A DNA stretch of 64,000 bases from JADKAV01 sp963733395 (GTDB taxonomy: Bacteria > Actinomycetota > Actinomycetes > S36-B12 > UBA10799). The notes under the pieces were generated by a model. The model was not told where the DNA came from and ran no database searches. It saw only the letters and a list, made by a program, of their open reading frames with translations. The number at the start of each line of letters is the position of its first letter. Positions within the stretch are counted from its first letter, which is position 1. The DNA is taken from the NCBI GenBank assembly GCA_963733395.1, contig CAVTCZ010000005.1, forward strand, positions 372,001-436,000. Reading direction: 5' to 3'. This document shows positions 1 to 8,994 of the stretch, one piece after another. Position numbers and translations under genes: made by a program.

Positions 1-597
1 GGGCCAGTCCTCCCACGGGCCGGTGCCCACCACCAGTTGGATGAAGACGTGGTGCCGCAACCAGTTCAGGTGGTCGCCGTCGGCGTTGGCGACGTACGCG
101 AACGGGTTGTTGAAGTAGACGGTGTCGCCCTGGTCGCCCCAGCCGTACCAGGTGGTGGGGTCGTAGTTGCCCGACATGCCCAGCGCGTAGCCGAAGAGAT
201 CCGCGCGACGAAGCGCGAAGTTCACCGCGTGGTAGGCGCCCATGCTCGCGCCCGCCGTCGCGATGTCCACCGGGCCGCCGCAGTCGTGATGGATCGCCTC
301 GACGACGTCGTAGACGATCCAGCCGTGATAGCGCTCGTGGTTGCGCGCCCGTTCCTCCAGCGGCAGGTCGCGGTTCGACCAGGCCGAGTGGTCGTAGGAG
401 GGCACGCAGTAGACCTTGATCCGCCCGGCGTCGATGGCATCGGCCAGCGCGTCGATGATGCCGTGGTTCTCCATGTCCTGGGCCGATCCGCCCTCGGCCG
501 GGAAGAACAGGATCGGCACTCCCCAATGGCCGTAGGCGATGACCGTGCCCTCGCCGCCGAGGGTCGGTGCCGGGATGGTCCAGACGTCGCGCCGCAT
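1..597 (-). CDS. alpha/beta-hydrolase esterase, 3' end cut by window edge
   Basis: The frame opens at an ATG whose first base is 597 and is still open at base 1, so 199 codons are visible and the C-terminus is missing. It resembles the putative esterase (esterase D-like) group of alpha/beta hydrolases. A strand-loop reads 'ILFFPAEGGSAQD', and a nucleophile elbow 'TAGASMGAYHA' places the catalytic Ser in G-x-S-x-G. The acid and His residues would lie mostly beyond the edge. It starts 25 bases after the stop of another esterase on the same strand, so the two are probably co-transcribed. The substrate is unknown. No clear ribosome binding site precedes the ATG. Confidence 0.75.
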   Translation of the reverse strand, partial: MRRDVWTIPAPTLGGEGTVIAYGHWGVPILFFPAEGGSAQDMENHGIIDALADAIDAGRIKVYCVPSYDHSAWSNRDLPLEERARNHERYHGWIVYDVVEAIHHDCGGPVDIATAGASMGAYHAVNFALRRADLFGYALGMSGNYDPTTWYGWGDQGDTVYFNNPFAYVANADGDHLNWLRHHVFIQLVVGTGPWEDWP

Positions 598-622
598 AGG
601 GGGCAAGTCTGGCGGGTCGGAC

Positions 623-1702
623 CTACTGTTCGCTCGGCCACTTGCGGCCCAAGAGCTCGCCCAGTCCCGGGTCCAGGCAGTCGCGCCATCCGCCGTAGTT
701 GTGCCCGTCGCGGTTCTCCCGGCAGTTCACGCTCACCCCGGCACGCTCGAGCTGGGCGGCGAAACGCTGATTGTTGTGCAGGTTCTCCTCACCGGAACCG
801 CAGGTCATCGAGACGTCCAGGCCGGCCAGGCGCTCGGGTTCGGCGGTCGCCTGCTTGACGAAGCGCACCACCCGCTCGTAGTGCCGGAAACTCTTCTCGT
901 GCCCATCGAAGCGCGGGACGAAGAACGATCCGGATTGCAGGAACAGGCCTGTGAACACGCCCGGGTGGGTGACCGCTGCGTGCATGAGCGCGAGCGCACC
1001 CAGACTGGCACCGAGCCCTACCGTCCCGCCGGTGGTGCGGAAGGTGCTGGTGACCAGCGGCAGGGCGCGGTCCATCAAGGACCGGGCGTATCCCGGGGAG
1101 GCCGAGTAACTGCGGTCGCGGTCGACGGGCTTGAGTAGCAGCACTCGGCAGAGCAGTCCGGGTTCGGTCTCCCACAGCCAGCTGAGATAGGACAGCAACC
1201 CGGCGAGGTCGGCGTACTCCGGGCCGTCGTGCACCACCAGCAGCGGCAGTGGGTCCTCGGCCAGGCTCCCGGCGGGCACCCACACGTCACCGGTCAGCAC
1301 GATCTCTGCGCTGTCGTCGCTGACCAGCAAGGGCTCGGTGGCGCCCGGGCGTGCCGGATGGCCCAGCCACCGCGGCGGCCGGTACTCCGGGAACTCCAGC
1401 ACGCAGTGCTCGCCGAACGCGCCTCGGGCCGTGTGCGGATTCGTCGGGTCGGTGATCATGAACGATTGGCCGGCCGCGTTCTCGCCGACGATGAGGTACT
1501 CCATCCGGTCCACCGGGGGCCGTGGGATCCGGCAGACCCACTGGTCGCCGCGGCGGTGGAACCGGGTGTCGGCGCCGAAGTCGATCAGGTGGAACCACAC
1601 GCGCACGGGGCGCCAGTCCGGGTTCGCGTCGAGGACGAAGATCACCCCGTCGGCGGTCACCACGGGGCCCGTCGGGAACCGCTCGGGGCCGCCGGGTCGC
1701 AT
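623..1702 (-). CDS. enterochelin esterase-like hydrolase
   Basis: This 359-residue protein has a two-part layout typical of Fes/IroD-type esterases. An N-terminal beta-sandwich region (about 1-125) contains 'VWFHLIDFGADTRF' and is followed by an alpha/beta-hydrolase domain. Visible catalytic features are 'VHDGPEYAD' (about 190), the nucleophile elbow 'GLGASLGALA' (about 252) and a late His in 'RDGHNYGGW' (about 335). No signal peptide is seen, so it should be cytoplasmic. The family hydrolyses ester bonds of siderophores or other esters. No siderophore genes are in view, so the substrate is open. It lies directly upstream of a second esterase on the same strand. Confidence 0.75.
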   Translation of the reverse strand: MRPGGPERFPTGPVVTADGVIFVLDANPDWRPVRVWFHLIDFGADTRFHRRGDQWVCRIPRPPVDRMEYLIVGENAAGQSFMITDPTNPHTARGAFGEHCVLEFPEYRPPRWLGHPARPGATEPLLVSDDSAEIVLTGDVWVPAGSLAEDPLPLLVVHDGPEYADLAGLLSYLSWLWETEPGLLCRVLLLKPVDRDRSYSASPGYARSLMDRALPLVTSTFRTTGGTVGLGASLGALALMHAAVTHPGVFTGLFLQSGSFFVPRFDGHEKSFRHYERVVRFVKQATAEPERLAGLDVSMTCGSGEENLHNNQRFAAQLERAGVSVNCRENRDGHNYGGWRDCLDPGLGELLGRKWPSEQ

Positions 1703-1837
1703 CCGACCAGTGTGGCAGTCAGCGCGTGGCCATCAGAATCGGGCGCGTCGGGCCCGCTGCTGCCCGATTGTGAGGGTGGCTCCGACCGCATCGAGGTCCG
1801 CTGAAGTTGGCCGTCCGCTCGTGGGAGACTGTTAGGC

Positions 1838-3133
1838 GTGTCTGAATCTGTCGTACGTGTGGCTCTTCTCGGTGGTGGCACGGTCGGGTCCCAGGTGGCC
1901 CGGCTGCTGACCGACTCGGCCGAGGACTTGCAGGCCCGGGTGGGTGCGCCGCTGGAGTTGGTGGCCGTGGCCGTGCGGGATCTGACCAAGACCCGTCCCG
2001 GCATCCCGTCGGAGTTGCTGACCGATGACCCGTTCGCGGTCGTGAAGCGCGCAGACGTCGACATCGTGGTCGAGGTCATGGGTGGGATCCACCCGACCAA
2101 GGAACTCCTGGAGACGGCCCTGCGCAACGGCGCGAGCGTGATCACGGCGAACAAGGCGCTGCTCAGCGAGCACGCCGCGGGGCTGCACGAGATCGCCCAC
2201 GAGCATGGGGTGGACCTGTTCTACGAGGCCGCGGTGGCCGGCGCGATCCCGCTGCTGCGGCCGCTGCGCGAGTCCCTGGCCGGGGACCAGGTGCAACGCG
2301 TGCTCGGGATCGTCAACGGCACCACGAACTTCATCCTCACGAAGATGGACGAGGAGGGCGCCGACTACGCGGAGGTGCTGGCGGAGGCCCAGCGGCTGGG
2401 GTACGCCGAGGCCGATCCGACCGCCGATGTCGAGGGTCATGACGCGGCGGCGAAGGCCGCCATCCTGGCCACGCTGGCGTTCCACTCGAGCGTGACGCTG
2501 TCGGACGTCTACTGCGAGGGCATCAGCAACGTGACGCTGCGCGACATCGATGCCGCCCGCGACCTCGGCTTCGTCATCAAGCTGCTGGCCGTGGCCGAGC
2601 GCACCCCGGACGGCCTGGGTGTCGTCACCCGGGTGCACCCGGCGATGGTCGCGCGCTCCCACCCGCTGGCCAGTGTCCGGGACGCGTTCAACGCGGTCTT
2701 CGTGGAGGCAGAATCGGCCGGACAGATGATGTTCTACGGTCGGGGGGCCGGTGGCGAACCGACCGCCAGTGCGGTGCTCGGGGATCTGGTCACCGCAGCC
2801 CGCAACCGGCGCGCGGGTGCGGCCGGCCAGGCGCAGTCGGTCTACGCCGGGCTGCAGCCGCGGCCGATCGGCGAGGCGGTCACCAGGTACACGGTCAACC
2901 TCGACGTGGCCGACCGACCGGGCGTCCTCGCGCAGATCGCCACCTGTTTCGGCGATCACGACGTGTCCATCCAAACGGTGCGCCAGGACAACGAGGAGAC
3001 CGGTCGGGCCGCGCTGCTGATCCGGACCCATGCGGCGGCCGAGGCCGACCTGGCCGAGACCGTCCAGGCGCTGCGTGGCCTCGACAGCGTCAACGAGGTG
3101 GTCGCCGTCATGCGGGTGGAGGGTGAGCAGTGA
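1838..3133 (+). CDS. hom: homoserine dehydrogenase
   Basis: Homoserine dehydrogenase reduces aspartate semialdehyde to homoserine with NAD(P)H, at the branch point to threonine and methionine. The 431-residue protein has an N-terminal Rossmann fold with 'LLGGGTVGSQ' (about 9-18), a catalytic domain containing 'NGTTNFILT' and 'GYAEADPTADVEGHDA', and a C-terminal ACT domain from about 350 ('ADRPGVLAQIA') that gives feedback control by threonine. The GTG start fits the family N-terminus. Its stop overlaps the thrC start by 4 bases (3130-3133), so translation is coupled. The order hom-thrC-thrB is the classical actinobacterial arrangement. Confidence 0.97.
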   Translation: MSESVVRVALLGGGTVGSQVARLLTDSAEDLQARVGAPLELVAVAVRDLTKTRPGIPSELLTDDPFAVVKRADVDIVVEVMGGIHPTKELLETALRNGASVITANKALLSEHAAGLHEIAHEHGVDLFYEAAVAGAIPLLRPLRESLAGDQVQRVLGIVNGTTNFILTKMDEEGADYAEVLAEAQRLGYAEADPTADVEGHDAAAKAAILATLAFHSSVTLSDVYCEGISNVTLRDIDAARDLGFVIKLLAVAERTPDGLGVVTRVHPAMVARSHPLASVRDAFNAVFVEAESAGQMMFYGRGAGGEPTASAVLGDLVTAARNRRAGAAGQAQSVYAGLQPRPIGEAVTRYTVNLDVADRPGVLAQIATCFGDHDVSIQTVRQDNEETGRAALLIRTHAAAEADLAETVQALRGLDSVNEVVAVMRVEGEQ

Positions 3134-4173
3134 GCGCCCACGTGTGGCGGGGGATCATCGAGGAGTACCGGGACCGATTGCCGCTCGGCCCGCAGACGCC
3201 GGTCATCACCTTGCGGGAGGGCGGCACGCCACTGGTGCGCGCCAACCGGGTCAGCGAGACGACCGGGTGCGATGTGTACCTGAAGGTGGAGGGGGCCAAT
3301 CCCACCGGATCCTTCAAGGACCGCGGCATGACGATGGCCATCTCGGTGGCCGCGCAGGAAGGCGCCAAGGCCGTCATCTGTGCTTCCACCGGCAACACCA
3401 GTGCCAGTGCGGCGGCCTACGCGGTGCGCGCCGACATGGTGTGTGCGGTGCTCGTGCCGGCGGGCAAGATCGCCATGGGCAAGCTCGCCCAGGCGCTGGT
3501 CCACGGCGCCCGATTGCTGCAGGTCGACGGCAACTTCGACGACTGCCTCATGCTCGCCCGGGAACTGTCCGAGGAGTACCCGGTCGCTCTGGTCAACAGC
3601 GTCAACCCGGCGCGGATCGAGGGCCAGAAGACGGCCAGTTTCGAGATCGTCGACCAACTCGGCGCCGCCCCGGACATCCACTGCCTGCCGGTCGGCAACG
3701 CCGGCAACATCACCGCCTACTGGAAGGGCTACGTGGAGTACGACGCGAAGCCGCGGATGTGGGGCTTCCAGGCGGCCGGCGCCGCTCCGATCGTGCGCGG
3801 CGAGCCGGTTCGCAACCCGCAGACGATCGCCACGGCCATCCGCATCGGCAATCCCGCCTCGTGGTCGCAGGCCGAAGCCGCACGCGACGAATCCGGCGGC
3901 GTGATCGAGATGGTCACCGATCGGCAGATCCTCAGCGCCTACAAACTGCTTGCGGCCGCCGAGGGTGTGTTCGTGGAGCCGGCCTCAGCCGCAGGTGTCG
4001 CAGGTCTGCTGGGCAAGCACGCCGCCGGTGAACTCGATCCCGGCCAGACGATCGTGTGCACCGTCACGGGCAACGGCTTGAAGGATCCGCAATGGGCCAT
4101 CGCCGGTGCCCCGCAGCCCGTCGGGATCGCGGTCGACGTCAAGGCCGCGGCAGCCGAGCTGGGGCTCATCTGA
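3130..4173 (+). CDS. thrC: threonine synthase
   Basis: This pyridoxal-phosphate enzyme converts O-phosphohomoserine to threonine, the last step of the pathway. The 347-residue protein shows the PLP-lysine motif 'NPTGSFKDRGM' (Lys at about 61), the phosphate-binding 'STGNTSASAAAY' and a C-terminal 'VTGNGLKDP'. The GTG start at 3130 overlaps the hom stop. The stop codon TGA (4171-4173) shares its last base with the ATG of thrB, so all three genes form one translationally coupled operon. Length matches the short, bacterial class of threonine synthases. Confidence 0.97.
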   Translation: MSAHVWRGIIEEYRDRLPLGPQTPVITLREGGTPLVRANRVSETTGCDVYLKVEGANPTGSFKDRGMTMAISVAAQEGAKAVICASTGNTSASAAAYAVRADMVCAVLVPAGKIAMGKLAQALVHGARLLQVDGNFDDCLMLARELSEEYPVALVNSVNPARIEGQKTASFEIVDQLGAAPDIHCLPVGNAGNITAYWKGYVEYDAKPRMWGFQAAGAAPIVRGEPVRNPQTIATAIRIGNPASWSQAEAARDESGGVIEMVTDRQILSAYKLLAAAEGVFVEPASAAGVAGLLGKHAAGELDPGQTIVCTVTGNGLKDPQWAIAGAPQPVGIAVDVKAAAAELGLI

Positions 4174-5021
4174 TGAAGGTGGTGGTCGAGGCCCCCGCGA
4201 CCTCTGCCAACCTCGGTCCCGGCTTCGACTGTTTGGGCCTCGCGCTGGAGTTGCGTGACCGGGTGACGTTCGAGGTCGCCGAGCAGACCACGGTGGCGGT
4301 CACCGGCGAGGGTGCCGGGGAGGTCAACCGGGGACCTGACCACCTGATCCTCGCCACCGTGCGCCGGGCCTTCGACGTCTGCGGTGCCACCGCCCCCGAG
4401 GTGGCCGTGATCTGTGAGAACCGGATCCCGCACGGTCGCGGCCTGGGCAGTTCCTCGGCCGCCATCGTGACCGGTCTGGTGGCAGCGCGGGCGCTGGGCG
4501 CGCAGATGTCGGACGCGGAACTGCTGGAACTGGCCACTGAGATCGAAGGGCATCCGGACAACGTGGCACCCGCGCTGCTGGGTGGTCTCACAGTCGCGTG
4601 GTTGGACGATGGCAGTGGCCGGGCAGTGACCTTGCCGCCCGCGCCCGGGCTGCGGGCAACCGTTGCGATTCCCGCCGAGCGGCTGGCCACCGCCACCGCG
4701 CGCACCCTGCTGCCGGCCCGGGTGCCCTTCGCCGACGCCGTGCATGCCGCAGGCAGGGCGGCACTTGCCGTGGTCGCCTTCAGCGGCCGCCCGGATCTGC
4801 TCCTTGCCGCCACGGAGGACCGGTTGCACCAGGACTACCGCCGGGAGGCCTATCCGCAGTCCTGGGAGCTGGTGCGGGAACTGCGGGAGCGGGGGATCCC
4901 TGCGGCCATCTCCGGCGCCGGACCGTCGGTGATCGCCTTCGGTGGCGAGTTCGACGTCCCGGACGACTGGCGCCGGGAGTCGGTGTCCGCTGCAACCTCC
5001 GGCGTCCGCGTCAGCCATTGA
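4173..5021 (+). CDS. thrB: homoserine kinase
   Basis: Homoserine kinase is an ATP-dependent GHMP-family enzyme that phosphorylates homoserine. The start is set at the ATG at 4173, which overlaps the thrC stop in TGATG and gives the expected N-terminus 'MKVVVEAPATSANLGPGFD'. The product is 282 residues. The GHMP ATP-binding loop 'PHGRGLGSSSAAIV' lies near 90, and the C-terminal 'AAISGAGPSVIAFG' is the second GHMP motif. An in-frame extension back to 4056 would lie inside thrC and is rejected. It is the last gene of the threonine operon. Confidence 0.96.
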   Translation: MKVVVEAPATSANLGPGFDCLGLALELRDRVTFEVAEQTTVAVTGEGAGEVNRGPDHLILATVRRAFDVCGATAPEVAVICENRIPHGRGLGSSSAAIVTGLVAARALGAQMSDAELLELATEIEGHPDNVAPALLGGLTVAWLDDGSGRAVTLPPAPGLRATVAIPAERLATATARTLLPARVPFADAVHAAGRAALAVVAFSGRPDLLLAATEDRLHQDYRREAYPQSWELVRELRERGIPAAISGAGPSVIAFGGEFDVPDDWRRESVSAATSGVRVSH

Positions 5022-5074
5022 CGGGCGCCTGACTCGGCCGGCCAGGTACCGGCCTCGACCGATGACGGCGTGCC

Positions 5075-5560
5075 TCACGCCCGGGCCGGAACCTCCCGCG
5101 GCACCTTGCCGGTCAGTTTCATCATCCGGCACATCATCCGGTGACCGCCGTCGCTGGCCGGCCCGAACATCAACGGGCACCCGCCGTCGATGACCATCAC
5201 GCCGGCCTCGCGCCCGATCGCGGTCGCCTCCGGTGACACGCTGCCGGCGCCGAACGAGCGGTGCATCCACACGTATTTCACGCCGAGTTCCACGGCTTCG
5301 CGCATCGTGGCCGGCGCATGCTCCGGACTGGTCGCGATGACGACGGCATCGATGCCGCCCGGGATCGCCGACAGCTGCGGGTACGTGGGATCCCCCTCCG
5401 CGGTCGCGGCGTTCGGATTCACCGCGAACACGGTGTAGCCGCGCTCGCGCAGGCGGGTGTAGACGGCATTGCTGCCGTGGCCCTCGGGATGGCTGGACAC
5501 GCCGGTGACTGCGATCCTCTTCTGCTGCAGGAACTCGGTGGCGGCGTCTGCGATCTTCAT
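5075..5560 (-). CDS. CoA-binding domain protein (YccU-like)
   Basis: This 161-residue protein is a single Rossmann-like CoA-binding domain (CoA_binding_2 family). It shows 'IAVTGVSSHPEGHGS' near the N-terminus, then 'VFAVNPN', 'VVIATSPEHAP' and 'VMVIDGGCPLMF'. The start is the ATG whose first base is 5560, preceded by an AGAGAGGAAAGG purine tract. Upstream extension would cross this ribosome site. It sits on the opposite strand between thrB and rho, converging on thrB with a 53-base gap. The family binds CoA or nucleotide but its cellular role is not established. Confidence 0.85.
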   Translation of the reverse strand: MKIADAATEFLQQKRIAVTGVSSHPEGHGSNAVYTRLRERGYTVFAVNPNAATAEGDPTYPQLSAIPGGIDAVVIATSPEHAPATMREAVELGVKYVWMHRSFGAGSVSPEATAIGREAGVMVIDGGCPLMFGPASDGGHRMMCRMMKLTGKVPREVPARA

Positions 5561-5850
5561 GGTGTGCCCTTTCCTCTCTGCCTGATCAACGCTACGCCTG
5601 CCGTGCCCGGGGGCGACACCGGTTGCGAAATGCACCCATTGCTTCCCCGTGGTGTTACCGGGGTGTTACAGTGGGCACAGCCAGGGGCGTTCGAACTCGT
5701 GGCGATTCAGGCGGGTCATTCTCCATTGACCCAATCTCTCTCCACTTGACGCCCTTCGGCTATTCCTGTCCGCTGTGAGCGGTGGTTTTCGTACTCACCG
5801 TGCACCTTGTGGGGCAATCCGGCCCCGACGTCCATGAAGGGACGTGTCAG

Positions 5851-7530
5851 TTGACTGACACCACTATCGAAGAACAACCCGCCAGCAAGCGACGCCCCGG
5901 TCTCTCCGGGATGCTGCTGGCCGACTTGCGCAAGATGGCCGCAGACAAGGGCATCTCCGGTGCCTCCGCCATGCGCAAGAGCGAACTTATCGCCGCGCTC
6001 GGCGGTTCCAACCCCACCGCTGCCCCCGTCAGTCGGTCCCCGCGCAAGCCGGACACCGAGGCCGCCGCCGCGGAGTCCGCACGGCCGGAGAGCACGGAGG
6101 AGCCCAAGGCTCCCCGGCAGGACCGTGAGTCCCGGCAGGACCGTGAGTCCCGGCAGGACCGTGAGTCCCGGCAGGAGGACGGCGAGTCCCCGCAGGACGG
6201 CAGCGGCCAGCGCGAGGACAACCAGCAGCGCCGCGAGGGCGGCAACCGCGACCAGAACCAGGGCAACCGCGACCGCGAGGGCGGCAACCGCAACCGCCGC
6301 CGCCGGGGCCGCGACCGCAACCGGCAGCCCCGTCGTGACGAGGCCGAGCCGGAAGTGGCCGAGGACGAGGTGTTGGTGCCCGTTGCCGGCATCCTGGACG
6401 TGCTCGACAATTACGCCTTCCTGCGCACGACCGGCTACCTGCCGGGGCCGACCGATGCCTACTTGAGCCTCGGTCTGGTCAAGAAGTACAACTTGCGCAA
6501 GGGTGACCACGTGGTCGGCGCGATCCGGCCGCAGCGGGAGAGCGAGCAGAACGCCCGCCAGAAGTACAACCCACTCGTGCGCATCGACAAGGTCAACGGG
6601 CTGGACCCCGACAAGGCCGGCGAACGCAAGGAGTTCGGCAAGCTCACCCCGCTGTACCCGCAGGCCCGCCTGCGGCTGGAGGGCGAGCCGAACAACATGA
6701 CCACCCGGATCATCGACCTGGTGGCTCCCATCGGCAAGGGTCAGCGGGGCCTGATCGTCTCGCCGCCGAAGGCCGGCAAGACCATGGTGCTGCAGCGCAT
6801 CGCCAACGCGATCACGGCCAACAACCCTGAGGTCCACCTCATGGTGGTACTGGTCGACGAGCGGCCCGAAGAAGTCACGGACATGAAGCGGTCCGTCAAG
6901 GGTGAGGTCATCGCCTCGACCTTCGACCGGCCCGCGGAGGACCACACCACCGTGGCCGAACTGGCCATCGAACGGGCCAAGCGCCTGGTCGAGATGGGTC
7001 AGGACGTGGTCGTGCTGCTGGACTCGATGACCCGACTCGGTCGCGCCTACAACCTGTCGGCGCCGGCATCCGGGCGGATCCTGTCCGGTGGTGTCGACTC
7101 CGCCGCGCTGTACCCGCCGAAGAAGTTCTTCGGTGCCGCCCGCAACATCGAAGAGGGCGGCTCGCTGACCATCATCGCCACGGCGCTGGTCGAAACCGGC
7201 TCCCGGATGGACGAGGTGATCTTCGAGGAGTTCAAGGGCACGGGCAACATGGAGTTGAAGCTCGACCGGCGGCTGGCGGACAAGCGGGTGTTCCCCGCGG
7301 TCGACGTCGACGCCTCCGGAACCCGCAAGGAAGAGCTGCTCATGACGCCCGAGGAGCTCAAGATCGTGTGGAAGTTGCGCCGGGTGCTGCACGCACTCGA
7401 CACCCAGCAGGGGATCGAGCTGCTGCTCAGCAAGTTGCGCGAGACCTCGAGCAACTACGAGTTCCTGCGCCAGGTGCAGCAGACCACCCCGGCCGGCCTC
7501 GAAGCAGAGGCCCCCAACGGCGAGTTCTGA
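5851..7530 (+). CDS. rho: transcription termination factor Rho
   Basis: Rho is a hexameric RNA-dependent ATPase and helicase that ends transcription. The protein has a Rho N-terminal helical domain ('MLLADLRKMAADKGISGASA'), then about 115 residues of Arg/Asp/Gln/Gly-rich low-complexity insert, as in other actinobacteria. An RNA-binding cold-shock-like domain ('GILDVLDNYAFLR') and the ATPase core follow. The core has Walker A 'SPPKAGKTMVLQ', Walker B 'DVVVLLDSMTRL' and the R-loop 'NIEEGGSLTIIATAL'. I choose the TTG at 5851 (LTDTTIEE, 559 residues) because it follows a GAAGGGA ribosome site and matches family N-termini. A GTG at 5782 is in frame but gives an atypical leader. Confidence 0.95.
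   Translation: MTDTTIEEQPASKRRPGLSGMLLADLRKMAADKGISGASAMRKSELIAALGGSNPTAAPVSRSPRKPDTEAAAAESARPESTEEPKAPRQDRESRQDRESRQDRESRQEDGESPQDGSGQREDNQQRREGGNRDQNQGNRDREGGNRNRRRRGRDRNRQPRRDEAEPEVAEDEVLVPVAGILDVLDNYAFLRTTGYLPGPTDAYLSLGLVKKYNLRKGDHVVGAIRPQRESEQNARQKYNPLVRIDKVNGLDPDKAGERKEFGKLTPLYPQARLRLEGEPNNMTTRIIDLVAPIGKGQRGLIVSPPKAGKTMVLQRIANAITANNPEVHLMVVLVDERPEEVTDMKRSVKGEVIASTFDRPAEDHTTVAELAIERAKRLVEMGQDVVVLLDSMTRLGRAYNLSAPASGRILSGGVDSAALYPPKKFFGAARNIEEGGSLTIIATALVETGSRMDEVIFEEFKGTGNMELKLDRRLADKRVFPAVDVDASGTRKEELLMTPEELKIVWKLRRVLHALDTQQGIELLLSKLRETSSNYEFLRQVQQTTPAGLEAEAPNGEF
6115..6168 (+). repeat. 18-base tandem repeat inside rho (3 copies)
   Basis: Three identical copies of CGGCAGGACCGTGAGTCC stand in tandem (6115-6132, 6133-6150, 6151-6168), and a fourth, partial copy begins at 6169. 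They encode the hexapeptide Arg-Gln-Asp-Arg-Glu-Ser three times inside the disordered insert of Rho. The unit is a whole number of codons, so copy-number change would keep the frame. Confidence 0.95.
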
Positions 7531-7637
7531 GTTGTGCAGGTGCGGCGTCGCCCACTGCGATGTCACCGGGTGACAGAACGCGGGGAGCCGTCGCACCTTC
7601 GCCACACAGCGCGGAATAGCCAGCGGCACGTACCCGT

Positions 7638-7643
7638 TACACT
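7638..7643 (+). promoter_or_regulatory. candidate -10 box for rpmE
   Basis: TACACT matches the actinobacterial TANNNT -10 element and lies 62 bases before the rpmE start, in the rho-rpmE intergenic region. No convincing -35 is seen. A 7-base palindrome (TGTCACC-G-GGTGACA, 7561-7575) upstream could be part of the rho terminator. Confidence 0.4.
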
Positions 7644-7704
7644 CGAAGGACGCCCCGGTTCACGCCCAGCAGTTTCGGCGACCCGGGACAACTAGAGGAG
7701 AATC

Positions 7705-7917
7705 ATGAAGCCCGACATCCACCCCGAGTACGTCGAGACCACGGTCACGTGCTCGTGCGGAAACACCTTCACCACCCGCAGCACCGCCAAGAACGGCGTC
7801 ATCCACGCCGACGTGTGCAACCAGTGCCACCCGTTCTACACGGGCAAGCAGAAGATCCTGGACACCGGCGGCCGTGTGGCGAAGTTCGAGAAGCGCTTCG
7901 GCAAGCAGTCCAAGTAA
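7705..7917 (+). CDS. rpmE: 50S ribosomal protein L31
   Basis: L31 is a small protein of the large ribosomal subunit. The 70-residue product keeps the zinc-binding Cys set ('TCSCGNTF' and 'DVCNQCHPFYTG'), so it is the C+ zinc-containing form, not the zinc-free paralogue made under zinc starvation. The ATG follows a good AGAGGAGAATC ribosome site. The stop codon TAA abuts the GTG start of prfA, so rpmE and prfA are read from one transcript, as in most actinobacteria. Confidence 0.97.
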   Translation: MKPDIHPEYVETTVTCSCGNTFTTRSTAKNGVIHADVCNQCHPFYTGKQKILDTGGRVAKFEKRFGKQSK

Positions 7918-8994
7918 GTGTTCGAGCGGGTCACTGCGCTCGTCGACGAGATGCGGGAGTTGGAGTCCCAACTCGCCGACCCCTCACTTCACTCCGATCC
8001 GGTGCGGGCGCGCACGGTCGGCAAGCGCCACGCTCAGTTGCGCCCGATCGTCGAGGTCTACCAGAAGTGGCTGACGCTCGGCGAGGATGAGCAGGCGGCG
8101 CGGGAGCTGGCCGAGACCGACGCCACGTTCGCCGCCGAGGCCGACGAGATGCACGCCGAACGCGCGCAGGTCGCCGAGCACCTGAGCAGCCTGCTGGTGC
8201 CCCGCGACCCGCTCGACGATTCCGACGCGATCGTGGAGATCAAGGCTGGCGAAGGCGGGGACGAATCCGCGCTGTTCGCAGGTGACCTGATGCGCATGTA
8301 CGACCGGTACGCGCAGGCCCGCGGTTGGCGGGTCGAGATGATCGACCTCGAGGAGACGAACCTCGGCGGGGTGAAGGACGCGACACTGTCCATCAAGGCG
8401 AAGGGCCGGACCGAAGTCGACGACATGCCGTTCGCCCGCCTCAAGTGGGAGGCCGGGGTGCACCGGGTGCAACGGGTGCCCGTGACCGAATCGCAGGGCC
8501 GCATCCACACCTCGGCTGCCGGCGTGCTGGTGTTCCCGGAGACCGAAGACGTCGAGGTCACCATCGACCCCAACGACCTGCGCATCGACGTGTACCGCTC
8601 GTCGGGACCGGGCGGGCAGAGCGTGAACACCACCGACTCGGCCGTACGGATCACCCACCTGCCCAGCGGGGTGGTGGTTTCGTGCCAGAACGAGAAGTCG
8701 CAGTTGCAGAACAAGGAGCAGGCGATGCGCATCCTGCGCGCACGGCTCGTGGCCCTTGCCGAGGAGGAGAAGGCCGCCGAGGCCTCGGCCACGCGCAAGG
8801 AACAGGTGCGCACGGTCGATCGTTCGGAGCGCATCCGCACCTACAACTTCCCGGAGAACCGGATCTCCGACCACCGCACCGGCTTCAAGGCCTACAACCT
8901 CGACCATGTGCTCGCCGGCGATCTCGATCCGGTGATCCAGAGTTGCCTCGACGCCGACCTCGCCCACCGGTTGGAGTCGGCGGAGTCGGTGTGA
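7918..8994 (+). CDS. prfA: peptide chain release factor 1
   Basis: RF1 recognises UAA and UAG stop codons and triggers release of the finished peptide. The 358-residue protein has the codon-recognition motif as 'VPVTESQGR' (the P-x-T tripeptide of RF1) and the peptidyl-transferase-centre GGQ in 'SSGPGGQSVNTTDSA'. The Gln of this GGQ is the substrate of PrmC, which is encoded next. The GTG start directly follows the rpmE stop, and the stop overlaps the prmC GTG by 4 bases (8991-8994). Confidence 0.97.
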   Translation: MFERVTALVDEMRELESQLADPSLHSDPVRARTVGKRHAQLRPIVEVYQKWLTLGEDEQAARELAETDATFAAEADEMHAERAQVAEHLSSLLVPRDPLDDSDAIVEIKAGEGGDESALFAGDLMRMYDRYAQARGWRVEMIDLEETNLGGVKDATLSIKAKGRTEVDDMPFARLKWEAGVHRVQRVPVTESQGRIHTSAAGVLVFPETEDVEVTIDPNDLRIDVYRSSGPGGQSVNTTDSAVRITHLPSGVVVSCQNEKSQLQNKEQAMRILRARLVALAEEEKAAEASATRKEQVRTVDRSERIRTYNFPENRISDHRTGFKAYNLDHVLAGDLDPVIQSCLDADLAHRLESAESV

